NCBI GenBank assembly: GCA_043818095.1
Contig: JBDRGD010000075.1
Location: 1 to 27,657 of the forward strand
DNA length: 27,657 nt
Source: JBDRGD01 sp043818095
GTDB taxonomy: Bacteria > Chloroflexota > Dehalococcoidia > Dehalococcoidales > RBG-16-60-22
Direction of reading: 5' to 3'
Shown: in pieces, positions 1 to 6,862 of the stretch
Numbering within the stretch: position 1 is the stretch's first letter
Layout of the letters: each line of letters starts with the position of its first letter
The notes under the pieces: generated by a model
What the model was told of the DNA's origin: nothing
Databases searched by the model: none
What the model saw: the letters and a program-made list of their open reading frames with translations, nothing else
Program-made: the position numbers and the translations under genes

Positions 1-288
1 CACCTCCAGGTCGGCATCAAGGCGCACCAGGCCGCTGAAAATCTGCAGGATAAACTCGTGGGAGCTCATGTCCCCGGAAACCGCCGGGTCCAGGGTGATG
101 GGGTCGATGTTATACAGGTTCAGCTCGCCCACCGCCGGGGGAACCACCCTCGGTGCGGGGGCAGGAGCGGGCGCTGGGCTCGGCGGTGGAGTACTCGGCT
201 GTGGTGTTGGTCGGGAAAAGAGGAATATTGCCAGACCACCCGCAATAATCAATAATGCCACAAGCACCACGACTATTTTCTTGCCCAT
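1..288 (-). CDS. ABC transporter solute-binding protein, family 5 (N-terminal part only)
   Basis: The first 96 codons are present and the gene runs off the left edge. The protein begins with a short basic stretch (G-K-K), then a hydrophobic segment at about residues 5-24, then a Pro/Ala/Ser/Thr-rich linker at about 27-46. The start of a mature domain follows, with the pattern L-Y-N-x-D-P-x-T-L-D-P and later F-x-G-L-V-R-L-D. That pattern is typical of family-5 (peptide/nickel/oligosaccharide) binding proteins, which bind substrate outside the membrane for an ABC importer. No lipobox cysteine is visible after the hydrophobic segment, so the protein looks anchored by an uncleaved signal and a flexible linker. 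The ATG overlaps the radC stop (TAATG), with a GGGGAG ribosome site inside radC, so translation is probably coupled. The ligand cannot be told from this fragment. Confidence 0.75.
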   Translation of the reverse strand, partial: MGKKIVVVLVALLIIAGGLAIFLFSRPTPQPSTPPPSPAPAPAPAPRVVPPAVGELNLYNIDPITLDPAVSGDMSSHEFILQIFSGLVRLDADLEV

Positions 289-1001
289 TAGAAACTCCCC
301 TCCCGTTTCAGGCTCGTGAAAGCCCCGTCGCCGATGATGATATGGTCCAGCACGTCGATGCCCATGATGCCCCCCGCCTCCACGAGCCGCTGCGTCAGCC
401 GGATGTCATCCTCGGAGGCGGTCGTGTCCCCGGAGGGATGGTTATGGGCGAAAATGACGGAAGCCGCGCTCGCCGCGACCGCTTCCTTGAAGACCTCCCG
501 GGGATGGACGATACTGCCGTCCAGGCTCCCCACGGAGATTTCCGCGGTCCGGATAAGCTGGTTCCGCGTGTCCAGGAAGAGCGCCAGGAAATATTCCTTC
601 TTTTTCCCCTTGAGCCGCCCTGCCACCAGCGCGAACACGTCCTCCGGGGTCTTTACCACCAGCTTTCGTCCGTCGCCGGCGGTTTTTTCCCGGCGCCGCG
701 CCAGCTCAAAAGCCGCCCGTATCTGGGCCGCTTTCGCCAGGCCGATGCCCCTCACCCCCGCCAGCTCTTCCAGGGAAGCCTCCCCCACCCCACCGAGGTT
801 GCCGAACCGGCTCAGCAGACGCTGCGCGGTGACCATCACCGATTCCCCGGAGATGCCCCGCCCCAGTATCAGCGCCAGGAGCTCCTGTGCGGACAGGGCC
901 TCGACGCCCAGCCGCTGGGCTCTTTCCCGGGGACGGTCCGCCGGGGGCAGGTCATGGATGGTCAGGGCTTTATCCGAGCGTGATTTCCCCGGATTCTTCA
1001 T
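288..1001 (-). CDS. radC: RadC family JAB/MPN-domain protein
   Basis: This is a 237-residue protein of normal RadC length. The N-terminal part (about 15-110) has the family's L-P-x-x-x-R-P-R-E-R segment and a helix-hairpin-helix-like G-V-R-G-I-G-L-A-K stretch at 82-90. The C-terminal MPN/JAB domain carries the metal-site signature H186-x-H188 in HNHPSGD, followed by S196-x2-D199. The family is historically linked to DNA repair, but its biochemical role is unsettled; the JAMM motif implies a zinc-dependent hydrolase-like fold. The gene heads a unit with the solute-binding protein downstream (1-nt overlap). No Shine-Dalgarno sequence precedes the ATG, and a -10 box lies 6 nt upstream, so the transcript may be leaderless. 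Family assignment is very secure. Confidence 0.95.
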   Translation of the reverse strand: MKNPGKSRSDKALTIHDLPPADRPRERAQRLGVEALSAQELLALILGRGISGESVMVTAQRLLSRFGNLGGVGEASLEELAGVRGIGLAKAAQIRAAFELARRREKTAGDGRKLVVKTPEDVFALVAGRLKGKKKEYFLALFLDTRNQLIRTAEISVGSLDGSIVHPREVFKEAVAASAASVIFAHNHPSGDTTASEDDIRLTQRLVEAGGIMGIDVLDHIIIGDGAFTSLKREGSF

Positions 1002-1007
1002 AATTTC

Positions 1008-1036
1008 AGTCTAACACTACCCGTGAAAGACAGCAA
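1008..1036 (-). promoter_or_regulatory. Sigma-70-type promoter of radC, probably leaderless
   Basis: Reading the minus strand, TTGCTG (-35, 1031-1036), a 17-nt spacer and TAGACT (-10, 1008-1013, preceded by TG as in an extended -10) are seen. Only six bases (GAAATT) separate the -10 box from the radC ATG, which puts the expected transcription start at or next to the start codon. Found by reading only. Confidence 0.55.
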
Positions 1037-1129
1037 GGGGAAAACAGCGGGGGTTAACCATCAAACCATTTCAGGGGAAAGGGACGATAAAGCGGGGGTC
1101 TCCCATATTCTAAGCGCACCGCGGGGACC

Positions 1130-1144
1130 CTAAGATAGTCTTAG
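1130..1144. repeat. Perfect 6-3-6 inverted repeat upstream of the zinc-ribbon gene
   Basis: CTAAGA-TAG-TCTTAG is a perfect inverted repeat lying 40 nt upstream of the GTG of the small zinc-ribbon gene. No convincing -35/-10 pair is visible for that gene, and the repeat overlaps the best -10-like strings (TAAGAT, TTAGAT). It could be an operator or a chance palindrome. Confidence 0.35.
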
Positions 1145-1184
1145 ATGAAATACACGCGGGCGGCCGCGCCACGAGGAGAAGAAA

Positions 1185-1379
1185 GTGATACAATTCCGAG
1201 CCTGCAAGCGCTGCGGCGGCGATGTCTCCCGGGAGGAAGACCGCTATGGCGCCTACCTGCAATGCATCCAGTGCGGGGCCATCTGGAACGCCGCCCCCGC
1301 GAATGCCGCCCCCGCGGTACCGGCCTCTACCGGCGCCCCTCAAGCGACCCCGCGGAAGGTCATGACGGCAGCAAAGTAA
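1185..1379 (+). CDS. Small zinc-ribbon protein of unknown function
   Basis: This is a 64-residue protein starting at GTG, with a GAGGAG ribosome site 6 nt upstream. Its first half contains two knuckles, C7-x2-C10 and C27-x2-C30, each followed by Gly, which is the classic layout of a single zinc ribbon. The second half (about 36-64) is rich in Ala, Pro and Thr and probably disordered. The gene stands alone between radC (divergent) and the peptidase gene (convergent, 10-nt gap). Zinc binding is inferred from the cysteine spacing; no partner or function can be read. It might bind nucleic acid or protein. The good ribosome site and conserved-looking ribbon argue that it is a real gene. Confidence 0.7.
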   Translation: MIQFRACKRCGGDVSREEDRYGAYLQCIQCGAIWNAAPANAAPAVPASTGAPQATPRKVMTAAK

Positions 1380-1389
1380 GCGCCGCTTC

Positions 1390-2520
1390 TCAGCTACTCG
1401 ATGGGGGCGGCTTTACCGCAGCGTACAGCGCGCCGGACCATTTCTCGTTCAGGCTGTCCATGTCGAACCCGTAGACCTTCTGCAGGGCATCATCATAGGT
1501 GGCGCCTTCCTTGAAGGTCTTCAGCAGGTCAAACATCTTCTCCTGACCGTAGGTCCCCACCAGGTAATTAACGATACTGTAGCTCTCGGCATATGCCAGC
1601 GCCGATGCCCGCGGGTCCGCCGGGAACGGGCTGGCGATGCTACGCACGGTGTCCAGCGTCTGAGTCGTAATCGCCTGGTAGAGGAGCGCCAGGAAAACGT
1701 CCTCCAGGGAGCCCTCGCCGTTCATGGCCAGCCCCTCATCGAGCCAAGTGGGCATTTCTCCGTAGGCGCTGAATACTATCTGGTGAATCACCAGGTGGGT
1801 CAGCTCGTGGGCAATCGCCCGCTTGCCCCAGCCCAGGTCCGCCGGGGCGATGCCGATAGCCACCGTGCTGTAGCTGGTGAAGGCTACGCCGCCGGTCCAT
1901 TCCTGCGGGAAAATCATGGAACCGCGCAGGTCGTCGGCGCTACCGTAGATATAGATGTTAATCGGCTTGTCCGGGCGTGCGCCGGTATTCATCTCCACCC
2001 GGGACAGGGCGTCCCGGATAGCCGCCACCAGTTCCCCCACGAAGGCATCATCGCCGCGGTACCAGTGCAACGCCACCAGGCCATCCGTCCGCTGCTTCCA
2101 GGAGTAGCGGTTGTCCGCTATTTCCAGGACCTGCGGAGCGGTAATGATGCTGGTGCCGGAGGCATCCTTGACCGTCCACCAGAACTTCACCCGGGAGCCC
2201 GGCGGCAGGCCGCCGGTTTTCCTCATGTCCCAGTCCCATTCCGTGCTGACGCGCGTCCCCGGTTGGAAATTAAGGTAAGACTCACTGGTGACCTGCGCCA
2301 CGGACATGCGCTCCACGGTATAGTGCAGCCGGATGTCATTGATGGCCGCGCCGCTCTCCGCGGCAATACTGAAATAGATATGCATGGGAAAGTCCACCCG
2401 CGCGGTGGAACTCGTCACGCGTATGTCGGCGGCGCGCACCGGTGCCGGTCCCGCCAGGCCCGTCAGCGTGCCCAGCAGCAGCGCCAGGGACATTACGGCG
2501 AATAACAGCTTCCGTTTCAT
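1390..2520 (-). CDS. Secreted peptidase MA-like (gluzincin) metalloprotease
   Basis: The 376-residue product starts with a signal peptide: basic M-K-R-K, a hydrophobic core to about residue 24, and a likely cleavage site after V-R-A at about 28-30. A beta-rich domain of about 100 residues follows, where W-x-W-D at 95-98 and P-P-G-S near 106-109 stand out. The C-terminal peptidase domain has the zinc motif H238-E-L-T-H242, and the downstream W-L-D-E262-G supplies the likely third ligand. This arrangement matches the peptidase MA superfamily, zinc metalloproteases acting outside the membrane. The substrate is unknown. Its ATG overlaps the prfB stop (ATGA), so it is the last gene of nfi-prfB-peptidase and probably depends on translational coupling. 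Confidence 0.85.
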   Translation of the reverse strand: MKRKLLFAVMSLALLLGTLTGLAGPAPVRAADIRVTSSTARVDFPMHIYFSIAAESGAAINDIRLHYTVERMSVAQVTSESYLNFQPGTRVSTEWDWDMRKTGGLPPGSRVKFWWTVKDASGTSIITAPQVLEIADNRYSWKQRTDGLVALHWYRGDDAFVGELVAAIRDALSRVEMNTGARPDKPINIYIYGSADDLRGSMIFPQEWTGGVAFTSYSTVAIGIAPADLGWGKRAIAHELTHLVIHQIVFSAYGEMPTWLDEGLAMNGEGSLEDVFLALLYQAITTQTLDTVRSIASPFPADPRASALAYAESYSIVNYLVGTYGQEKMFDLLKTFKEGATYDDALQKVYGFDMDSLNEKWSGALYAAVKPPPSSS

Positions 2521-3618
2521 TTCTCCACCCCCATTAAAGACCTCAGATAGGCCGTGATAAATCCGTCCAGTTCCCCGTCCAGCACCGCCTCGGCATTACC
2601 CACCTGGTAGCCGGTGCGATGGTCTTTCACCATCTTGTAGGGATGCAGCACGTAGCTGCGGATCTGGTTACCCCACCCGGCGTCCACCCTTTCCCCCTTG
2701 AGCTTTGCCCTTTCTTTCTCCCTTTTCTCCAGCTCCAGTTCCAGCAGGCGCGTCTGCAGTATCTTCAGGGCAATCTCCTTGTTCTGGTGCTGGGAGCGCT
2801 CGCTCTGGGAGGTGACCACCAGGCCCGAAGGCAGGTGGGTGAGGCGCACCGCGCTGCTGGTCTTCTGCATGTGCTGTCCGCCGGGCCCGCTGGAGCGGAA
2901 GGTATCCACCTTCAGGTCCGCCGGCTCAATCAGGACATCCACGTCCTTTTGCGCCTCCGGCATGACCTCCACCAGCGCGAAGGAAGTGTGCCGGGCATGG
3001 TCGGCATCGAACGGGGAAAGCCTGACCAGGCGGTGCACCCCGTGCTCAGATTTCAGATAGCCTTTGGCGTAGTCACCGCTGATGAGGATAATGGCGCTCT
3101 TGATACCGGCCTCATCCCCCGGGGAGACGTCCAGCACCTCCGCTTTGTAATCGCTGCGTTCCGCCCAGCGCAGGTACATCCGCATCAATATCTCCGCCCA
3201 GTCCTGCGATTCCGTGCCGCCCGCCCCGGCGTGGATGGCTATGACGGCGTTCCGCGCATCATAGCGGCTGCTGAAAGCCTTCTGCAGCTCCAGTTCTTCC
3301 AGCCGGATGGCGATTCTTTCCGTCTCGTCTTCAATCTCCGTCTGCAGGGACGAGTCGTCTTCCGCCAGGTCAACAAGCTCGACGAGGTCCGCCACCCTTT
3401 TCTCCAGCTTGCGCCACTGCTCCACCACCCCTTTCAAGTCCGCCAGTTGCTGCATGACCTGCTGGGCTCCGGCCGGGTCCTGCCAGAATTCCGGCCGGGC
3501 AGACTCCTCCTCCAGTTTCCCGATTTTCTTTTCTCGGCCGGGGACGTCAAAGATGCACCAGCGCCATCGCGATTCTCTCGCGTAATTCGTGCAGCCTGTC
3601 TTTCACTTCCGGTAACAT
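2517..3618 (-). CDS. prfB: Peptide chain release factor 2 (programmed +1 frameshift)
   Basis: RF2 recognises UGA and UAA and triggers peptide release in the ribosome. Translation starts at an ATG at 3618 with a GGAGA ribosome site. It reads 23 codons to CTT-TGA-C, then must slip +1 at the in-frame UGA (3547-3549) to continue at GAC, giving about 366 residues, almost exactly the family length. The tripeptide anticodon S-P-F is at about 201-203 and the catalytic G-G-Q at about 246-248 in S-S-G-P-G-G-Q. The frameshift is the well-known autoregulation: low RF2 lets ribosomes pause and slip. The gene lies 19 nt after nfi and ends in TGA, itself an RF2 codon, which overlaps the peptidase start. A simple ORF caller would miss the first 54 residues. 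Confidence 0.95.
3546..3561 (-). promoter_or_regulatory. prfB programmed frameshift site with a weak upstream stimulator
   Basis: The minus strand reads CTG-GTG-CAT-CTT-TGA-C. The slippery CTT followed by TGA-C is the canonical RF2 site. The Shine-Dalgarno-like element that normally lies 3 nt before CTT (AGGGGG in E. coli) is here CTGGTG, which pairs poorly with the 16S tail. Confidence 0.9.
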
Positions 3619-3637
3619 CGCTGTTTCTCCGTTAAAT

Positions 3638-4342
3638 TCATTCTCCGGCTGCCCCGGCAAGGCACCCCTCCGGCACCCTGAGATTACCGCCCGCGGCCTG
3701 GTGCGCCAGGCGGGTCGGCTCGGGCAGGCGATGTCCCCGGCCGCAGGCCAGCGTCCAGTGAATCGCCGCCGCCAGGTCCACCCTGTGCCCGATGGAAATA
3801 AAAAGCGGTTTTACCTCCCGCCGGGTGCGGGTGACCGCCCCGATGACCTCTTCACCGTCTTTAAGATAAGCGTAGCTCCCCGCTGCCGCGGCGGGTTCCG
3901 CGTATTCCCCGCACAGGCGCGACTTGGCACAGCCGATAGTCGGCAGGTCCAGCAGCAGCCCGAGGTGCGCCGCCAGCCCGAAACGCCGCGGGTGGGCGAT
4001 GCCCTGCCCGTCCACGAGGAGCAGGTCCGGCTTTAAGGAGAGCCTTTCCCAGGCGGTGATGACCAGGGGCGCCTCCCGGAAAGTCAGCAGGCCGGGGACG
4101 TAGGGGAAAGTCAGCTCCCCGCGGACTACCTGCACTTCCCGCAGGCCGAGGTCCGGATACCCCAGGACAACGACCGCCGCCACCCCCATCCGTTCCCCCC
4201 GCCGCACGGAGATATCCGCACCGGCCACCAGGCCGGGGTCTCGCACTTCATTCTCACGCTTTACTCCCTGGGCCAGCCGTTCCTGGATTGCCCGCGCCTC
4301 CGCCGTGCTCACCTGCCAGGGATGGAACTCTGTTACCTGCAT
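3638..4342 (-). CDS. nfi: Endonuclease V (deoxyinosine-specific)
   Basis: This enzyme nicks DNA one phosphodiester 3' of deoxyinosine and so starts repair of deaminated adenine. Counted from the ATG at 4342 it has 234 residues, the normal family size. The catalytic acids fall as expected: D43 in A-G-A-D-I-S, E90 in P-G-L-L-T-F-R-E, D111 in V-D-G-Q-G-I-A-H-P-R, and K140 in A-K-S-R-L-C-G. A longer frame starting at 4411 adds 23 residues without family similarity. It is rejected because the TATAAT promoter at 4349-4354 lies inside that extension. There is no ribosome site, and the -10 is 6 nt from the ATG, so the message may be leaderless. It is the first gene of nfi-prfB-peptidase. Confidence 0.93.
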   Translation of the reverse strand: MQVTEFHPWQVSTAEARAIQERLAQGVKRENEVRDPGLVAGADISVRRGERMGVAAVVVLGYPDLGLREVQVVRGELTFPYVPGLLTFREAPLVITAWERLSLKPDLLLVDGQGIAHPRRFGLAAHLGLLLDLPTIGCAKSRLCGEYAEPAAAAGSYAYLKDGEEVIGAVTRTRREVKPLFISIGHRVDLAAAIHWTLACGRGHRLPEPTRLAHQAAGGNLRVPEGCLAGAAGE

Positions 4343-4348
4343 ATTTTG

Positions 4349-4377
4349 ATTATAACTACTGGCAAATGTCCGCGCAA
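4349..4377 (-). promoter_or_regulatory. Promoter of nfi-prfB-peptidase, probably leaderless
   Basis: On the minus strand TTGCGC (4372-4377), a 17-nt spacer and a perfect TATAAT (4349-4354) are present. The start codon follows after only six bases (CAAAAT). No purine-rich ribosome site exists before the ATG. Confidence 0.65.
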
Positions 4378-4420
4378 CCTGTCCTGGCGAAGCCCCCGGC
4401 AGCGGTGGCAACCCAAACCA

Positions 4421-4449
4421 TTGACAGTGATTAACTAATCCTGCATAAT
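4421..4449 (+). promoter_or_regulatory. Strong sigma-70-type promoter of rpsP-khpA
   Basis: A perfect TTGACA (4421-4426), a 17-nt spacer and CATAAT (4444-4449) precede rpsP by about 40 nt. The position of the -10 excludes an alternative in-frame ATG at 4448. The promoter is divergent from the nfi promoter, and their -35 boxes are 43 nt apart. Confidence 0.8.
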
Positions 4450-4489
4450 GAAAAGAAATAGTCTGTACGGGAAGAGGTCAGGACAGAAC

Positions 4490-4759
4490 ATGTTGAGAAT
4501 CAGATTACGGAGGATGGGGGCGAAAAAACAGCCGCAGTACCGCCTCGTCGTCGCGGACAAGCGTTCGCCACGGGACGGGGCGTTCGTGGATATTGTCGGT
4601 CACTACAACCCGCGCACCGAGCCGGAAACGGTGACCATCGCGGAAGAGAAAGTCCGCCACTGGCTCTCAAAGGGAGCCCAGCCTTCAGATACCGTTGCCC
4701 GCCTGCTGGGTAAGGCGGGTATAACCGGTAAGTCCATACCAGTCAAGGAGCAGCCATGA
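4490..4759 (+). CDS. rpsP: 30S ribosomal protein S16
   Basis: This 89-residue small-subunit protein binds 16S rRNA and helps 30S assembly. Its start, M-L-R-I-R-L-R-R-M-G-A-K-K-Q-P, followed by Y-R-L-V-V-A-D-K-R-S-P-R-D-G, is the unmistakable S16 signature, and Y-N-P-R-T-E-P follows at about 44-50. The ATG at 4490 was chosen over an in-frame ATG at 4448 because family members start here, because GAGGT and AGGA sequences precede it, and because the upstream ATG lies in the promoter. The gene overlaps khpA by 4 nt (ATGA). In many bacteria rpsP is followed by rimM, trmD and rplS. Only khpA follows here, and the next gene is convergent atpC. Confidence 0.97.
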   Translation: MLRIRLRRMGAKKQPQYRLVVADKRSPRDGAFVDIVGHYNPRTEPETVTIAEEKVRHWLSKGAQPSDTVARLLGKAGITGKSIPVKEQP

Positions 4760-4983
4760 AAGAACTCGTAGAATTCGTCGCCAGGTCAATCGTCAACGAA
4801 CCGGATGAGGTCAAGGTCGAAGAGGAAGAGAACGAAGACGGCATCCTCCTGAAGCTCACCGTCGCCGATGACGATAAGGGCAGAATCATTGGCAAACAGG
4901 GGCGCATCGCTGAGGCTATCCGCGCGCTGTTGCGGGTGAAAGCTGCCAAGGCCGGCACCAAGGTCCGGCTGGAAATTATCTAA
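4756..4983 (+). CDS. khpA: KH-domain RNA-binding protein (KhpA/YlqC family)
   Basis: This is a 75-residue single KH domain. The G-x-x-G loop appears as I-I-G-K-Q-G-R, followed by the conserved A-I-R-A-L-L helix. An acidic strand region (about 20-28, rich in Glu/Asp) lies before it. Proteins of this family bind RNA, often with the partner KhpB, and affect cell division and cell-envelope gene expression in Firmicutes; whether that holds here is unknown. The ATG lies inside the rpsP stop (ATGA), so the two are translationally coupled, the usual arrangement for this gene. No terminator is visible in the 34 nt before the end of atpC, with which it converges. Confidence 0.92.
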   Translation: MKELVEFVARSIVNEPDEVKVEEEENEDGILLKLTVADDDKGRIIGKQGRIAEAIRALLRVKAAKAGTKVRLEII

Positions 4984-5017
4984 AGACCGGCTTCTCGCCT
5001 GGCCCGATTTTCTAAGA

Positions 5018-5452
5018 TTAGGCGCTCCTGCCGCCACGGCGGCGGCGTTTGGCCTTCTCCGCGATGGAAAGGCGCACCATTGCCCGGCGCAGAGCGGCTT
5101 CCGCCTTGATCTGGTCAACGCCATCGAGGCCGCGCTGCTTCAGTCTCTCCTCGGCGCGCTTCTTGGCCTCCTCCGCCCGCGCCACATCAATCTCCTCAGC
5201 ACGTTCCGCGGCGTCCGCCAGGACAATCACCCGGTCCGGACGCACTTCCAGAAAACCACCGCTGATGACCAGCGTCTGTTCGCTGTCCCCTTTCCGGATA
5301 ATCAGCTCTCCCGGCTGGAGTATCGTCATCAGCGGGGTGTGCTGCGGCAGAATCCCGAGTTGTCCTTCAACGCCGGGAGCGAGCACCATATCCACGTCTT
5401 CGGAAGAAACGGCACGCTCGGCAGTAACGATATCCAGCTTGATGGTAGCCAT
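5018..5452 (-). CDS. atpC: F1F0 ATP synthase epsilon subunit
   Basis: The epsilon subunit sits on the central stalk, links gamma to the c-ring and can inhibit ATP hydrolysis. It has 144 residues: an N-terminal beta sandwich (about 1-85, with the family patterns V-L-A-P-G-V-E-G-Q-L-G-I-L-P-Q-H-T-P-L and L-V-I-S-G-G-F-L-E-V) and a C-terminal helical hairpin rich in Ala, Glu and Arg. The tail ends in a run of Lys/Arg (about K-R-R-R-R-G-G-R), more basic than usual. The ATG at 5452 is preferred over an adjacent in-frame GTG at 5455 because AAGGA is 6 nt before the ATG but only 3 nt before the GTG. It is the last gene of the atp operon, 2 nt after the atpD stop. Confidence 0.96.
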   Translation of the reverse strand: MATIKLDIVTAERAVSSEDVDMVLAPGVEGQLGILPQHTPLMTILQPGELIIRKGDSEQTLVISGGFLEVRPDRVIVLADAAERAEEIDVARAEEAKKRAEERLKQRGLDGVDQIKAEAALRRAMVRLSIAEKAKRRRRGGRSA

Positions 5453-5454
5453 CA

Positions 5455-6846
5455 CTATTCCTTCATCTTCGCGGCGGCTTCAACGACGTCGTTGATATTG
5501 CCCGCCCACCAGAAAGCCTGCTCCGGCAGGCTGTCGTGCTTGCCTTCCAGGATTTCCTTGAATCCGCTGACCGTCTCCGCCACGGGGACGTACTTGCCGT
5601 CGCGGCCGGTGTAAGGCTCGGCAACGAACATCGGCTGGGAAAGGAAGCGCTGGATGCGGCGCGCCCGCGCCACGGTCAGCTTGTCTTCCTCGCTGAGCTC
5701 CTCGATGCCCAGGATGGCAATGATGTCCTGGAGGTCCTTATAGCGCTGGAGGATGCGCTGCACTTCACGCGCCACCTGGTAGTGCTCCTCGCCGACCACC
5801 GCCGGGTCCAGGATGCGTGAGGTGGAGGTCAGCGGGTCCACCGCGGGGTAAATCCCCTGCTCGGCGATGGACCTCTCCAGAGCGACCACGGCGTCAAGGT
5901 GACCGAAGGTAGTGACCACGCCGGGGTCCGTGTAGTCGTCCGCCGGCACGTAAATCGCCTGGAAGGAGGTGATGGAGCCCTTCTTGGTGGAGGTGATGCG
6001 CTCCTGGAGGTCTCCCATCTCCGTGCCCAGCGTGGGCTGGTAGCCCACCGCGGAAGGCATCCGTCCCAGCAGCGCGGAGACCTCCATGCCGGCCAGGGTG
6101 TAGCGGTAAATATTATCGATAAAAAGCAGGACGTCCTGCCTTTCCTCATCGCGGAAATACTCCGCCATCGTCAGCCCGGTCAGCCCCACGCGGAGGCGGA
6201 CGCCGGGCGGCTCGTTCATCTGCCCGAAGACCATGACCGTCTTTTCCAGCACGCCGGAGTTCTTCATCTCCCACCAGAGGTCGTTGCCCTCACGGGACCG
6301 CTCCCCGATGCCGGTAAAGACGGAGTAGCCGCCGTGCACCGTGGCGATGTTGCGGATAAGCTCCTGGATAATCACCGTCTTGCCCACGCCGGCGCCGCCG
6401 TAGGCCCCGATTTTCCCGCCCTTGGTGAAGGGGGTAATCAGGTCCACCACCTTCAGGCCCGTTTCCAGTATCTGGATGGAGGTCTCCTGCTCATCGAAGC
6501 CGGGCGGCGGGCGGTGGATGGGCCACCGCTCCTTGCTCTTGATGGCGCCCAGGTTGTCCAGCGGCTGCCCCATCACGTCGAAAAGGCGCCCCAGGGTCTC
6601 CTTACCCACGGGCACGCGCAGCGACGAGCCGGTATCCACGGCCTCGGCGCCGCGATTCAGTCCCTCCGTGGGGGACAAGGCGAGGCAGCGCACCCAGTTA
6701 TTACCCATGTGGTCTTCCACTTCAAGGACGATTTTCCCCGCGTCCATGCTGATTTCCACCGCGTTGTAGAGTGCCGGCAGCTCGTCGGGGGGGAACTCGA
6801 TGTCCACGACGGTGCCGATGACCTGAACGACTCTACCTTTTGCCAT
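5455..6846 (-). CDS. atpD: F1F0 ATP synthase beta subunit
   Basis: This is the catalytic F1 subunit, 463 residues. The P-loop G-G-A-G-V-G-K156-T157 is at 150-157. The catalytic glutamate is E182 in G-I-G-E-R-S-R-E-G-N-D-L. The Walker B strand L-L-F-I-D-N-I is near 240-246, G-R-M-P-S-A-V-G-Y-Q-P-T-L at 261-273, and the ELSEED form of the DELSEED lever at 383-388. After the Walker B strand the usual F-R-F-T reads Y-R-Y-T (247-250), a mild family variation. A GAGGAGGT ribosome site lies 5 nt before the ATG. The 16-nt gap after atpG and the contact with atpC place it in the atp operon. Confidence 0.98.
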   Translation of the reverse strand: MAKGRVVQVIGTVVDIEFPPDELPALYNAVEISMDAGKIVLEVEDHMGNNWVRCLALSPTEGLNRGAEAVDTGSSLRVPVGKETLGRLFDVMGQPLDNLGAIKSKERWPIHRPPPGFDEQETSIQILETGLKVVDLITPFTKGGKIGAYGGAGVGKTVIIQELIRNIATVHGGYSVFTGIGERSREGNDLWWEMKNSGVLEKTVMVFGQMNEPPGVRLRVGLTGLTMAEYFRDEERQDVLLFIDNIYRYTLAGMEVSALLGRMPSAVGYQPTLGTEMGDLQERITSTKKGSITSFQAIYVPADDYTDPGVVTTFGHLDAVVALERSIAEQGIYPAVDPLTSTSRILDPAVVGEEHYQVAREVQRILQRYKDLQDIIAILGIEELSEEDKLTVARARRIQRFLSQPMFVAEPYTGRDGKYVPVAETVSGFKEILEGKHDSLPEQAFWWAGNINDVVEAAAKMKE

Positions 6847-6862
6847 GAAAGACCTCCTCAGC

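Noticed and set aside
255..1014. Long plus-strand frames opposite radC, and similar long antisense frames opposite atp, uvrA and sbcC
   Set aside because: They arise from high GC with few stop codons. They have no family signatures, biased low-complexity composition, and lie opposite well-supported genes.
4343..4411. N-terminal extension of endonuclease V from an upstream start at 4411
   Set aside because: It contains the promoter, lacks a ribosome site and adds residues with no family counterpart; D43 numbering fits the shorter start.
4448..4489. Upstream ATG for rpsP at 4448
   Set aside because: It overlaps the -10 box of the rpsP promoter and the extra residues are not found in S16.
4984..5017. 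Terminator between khpA and atpC
   Set aside because: Only a 3-bp GGC/GCC hairpin without a T run; not enough to call.
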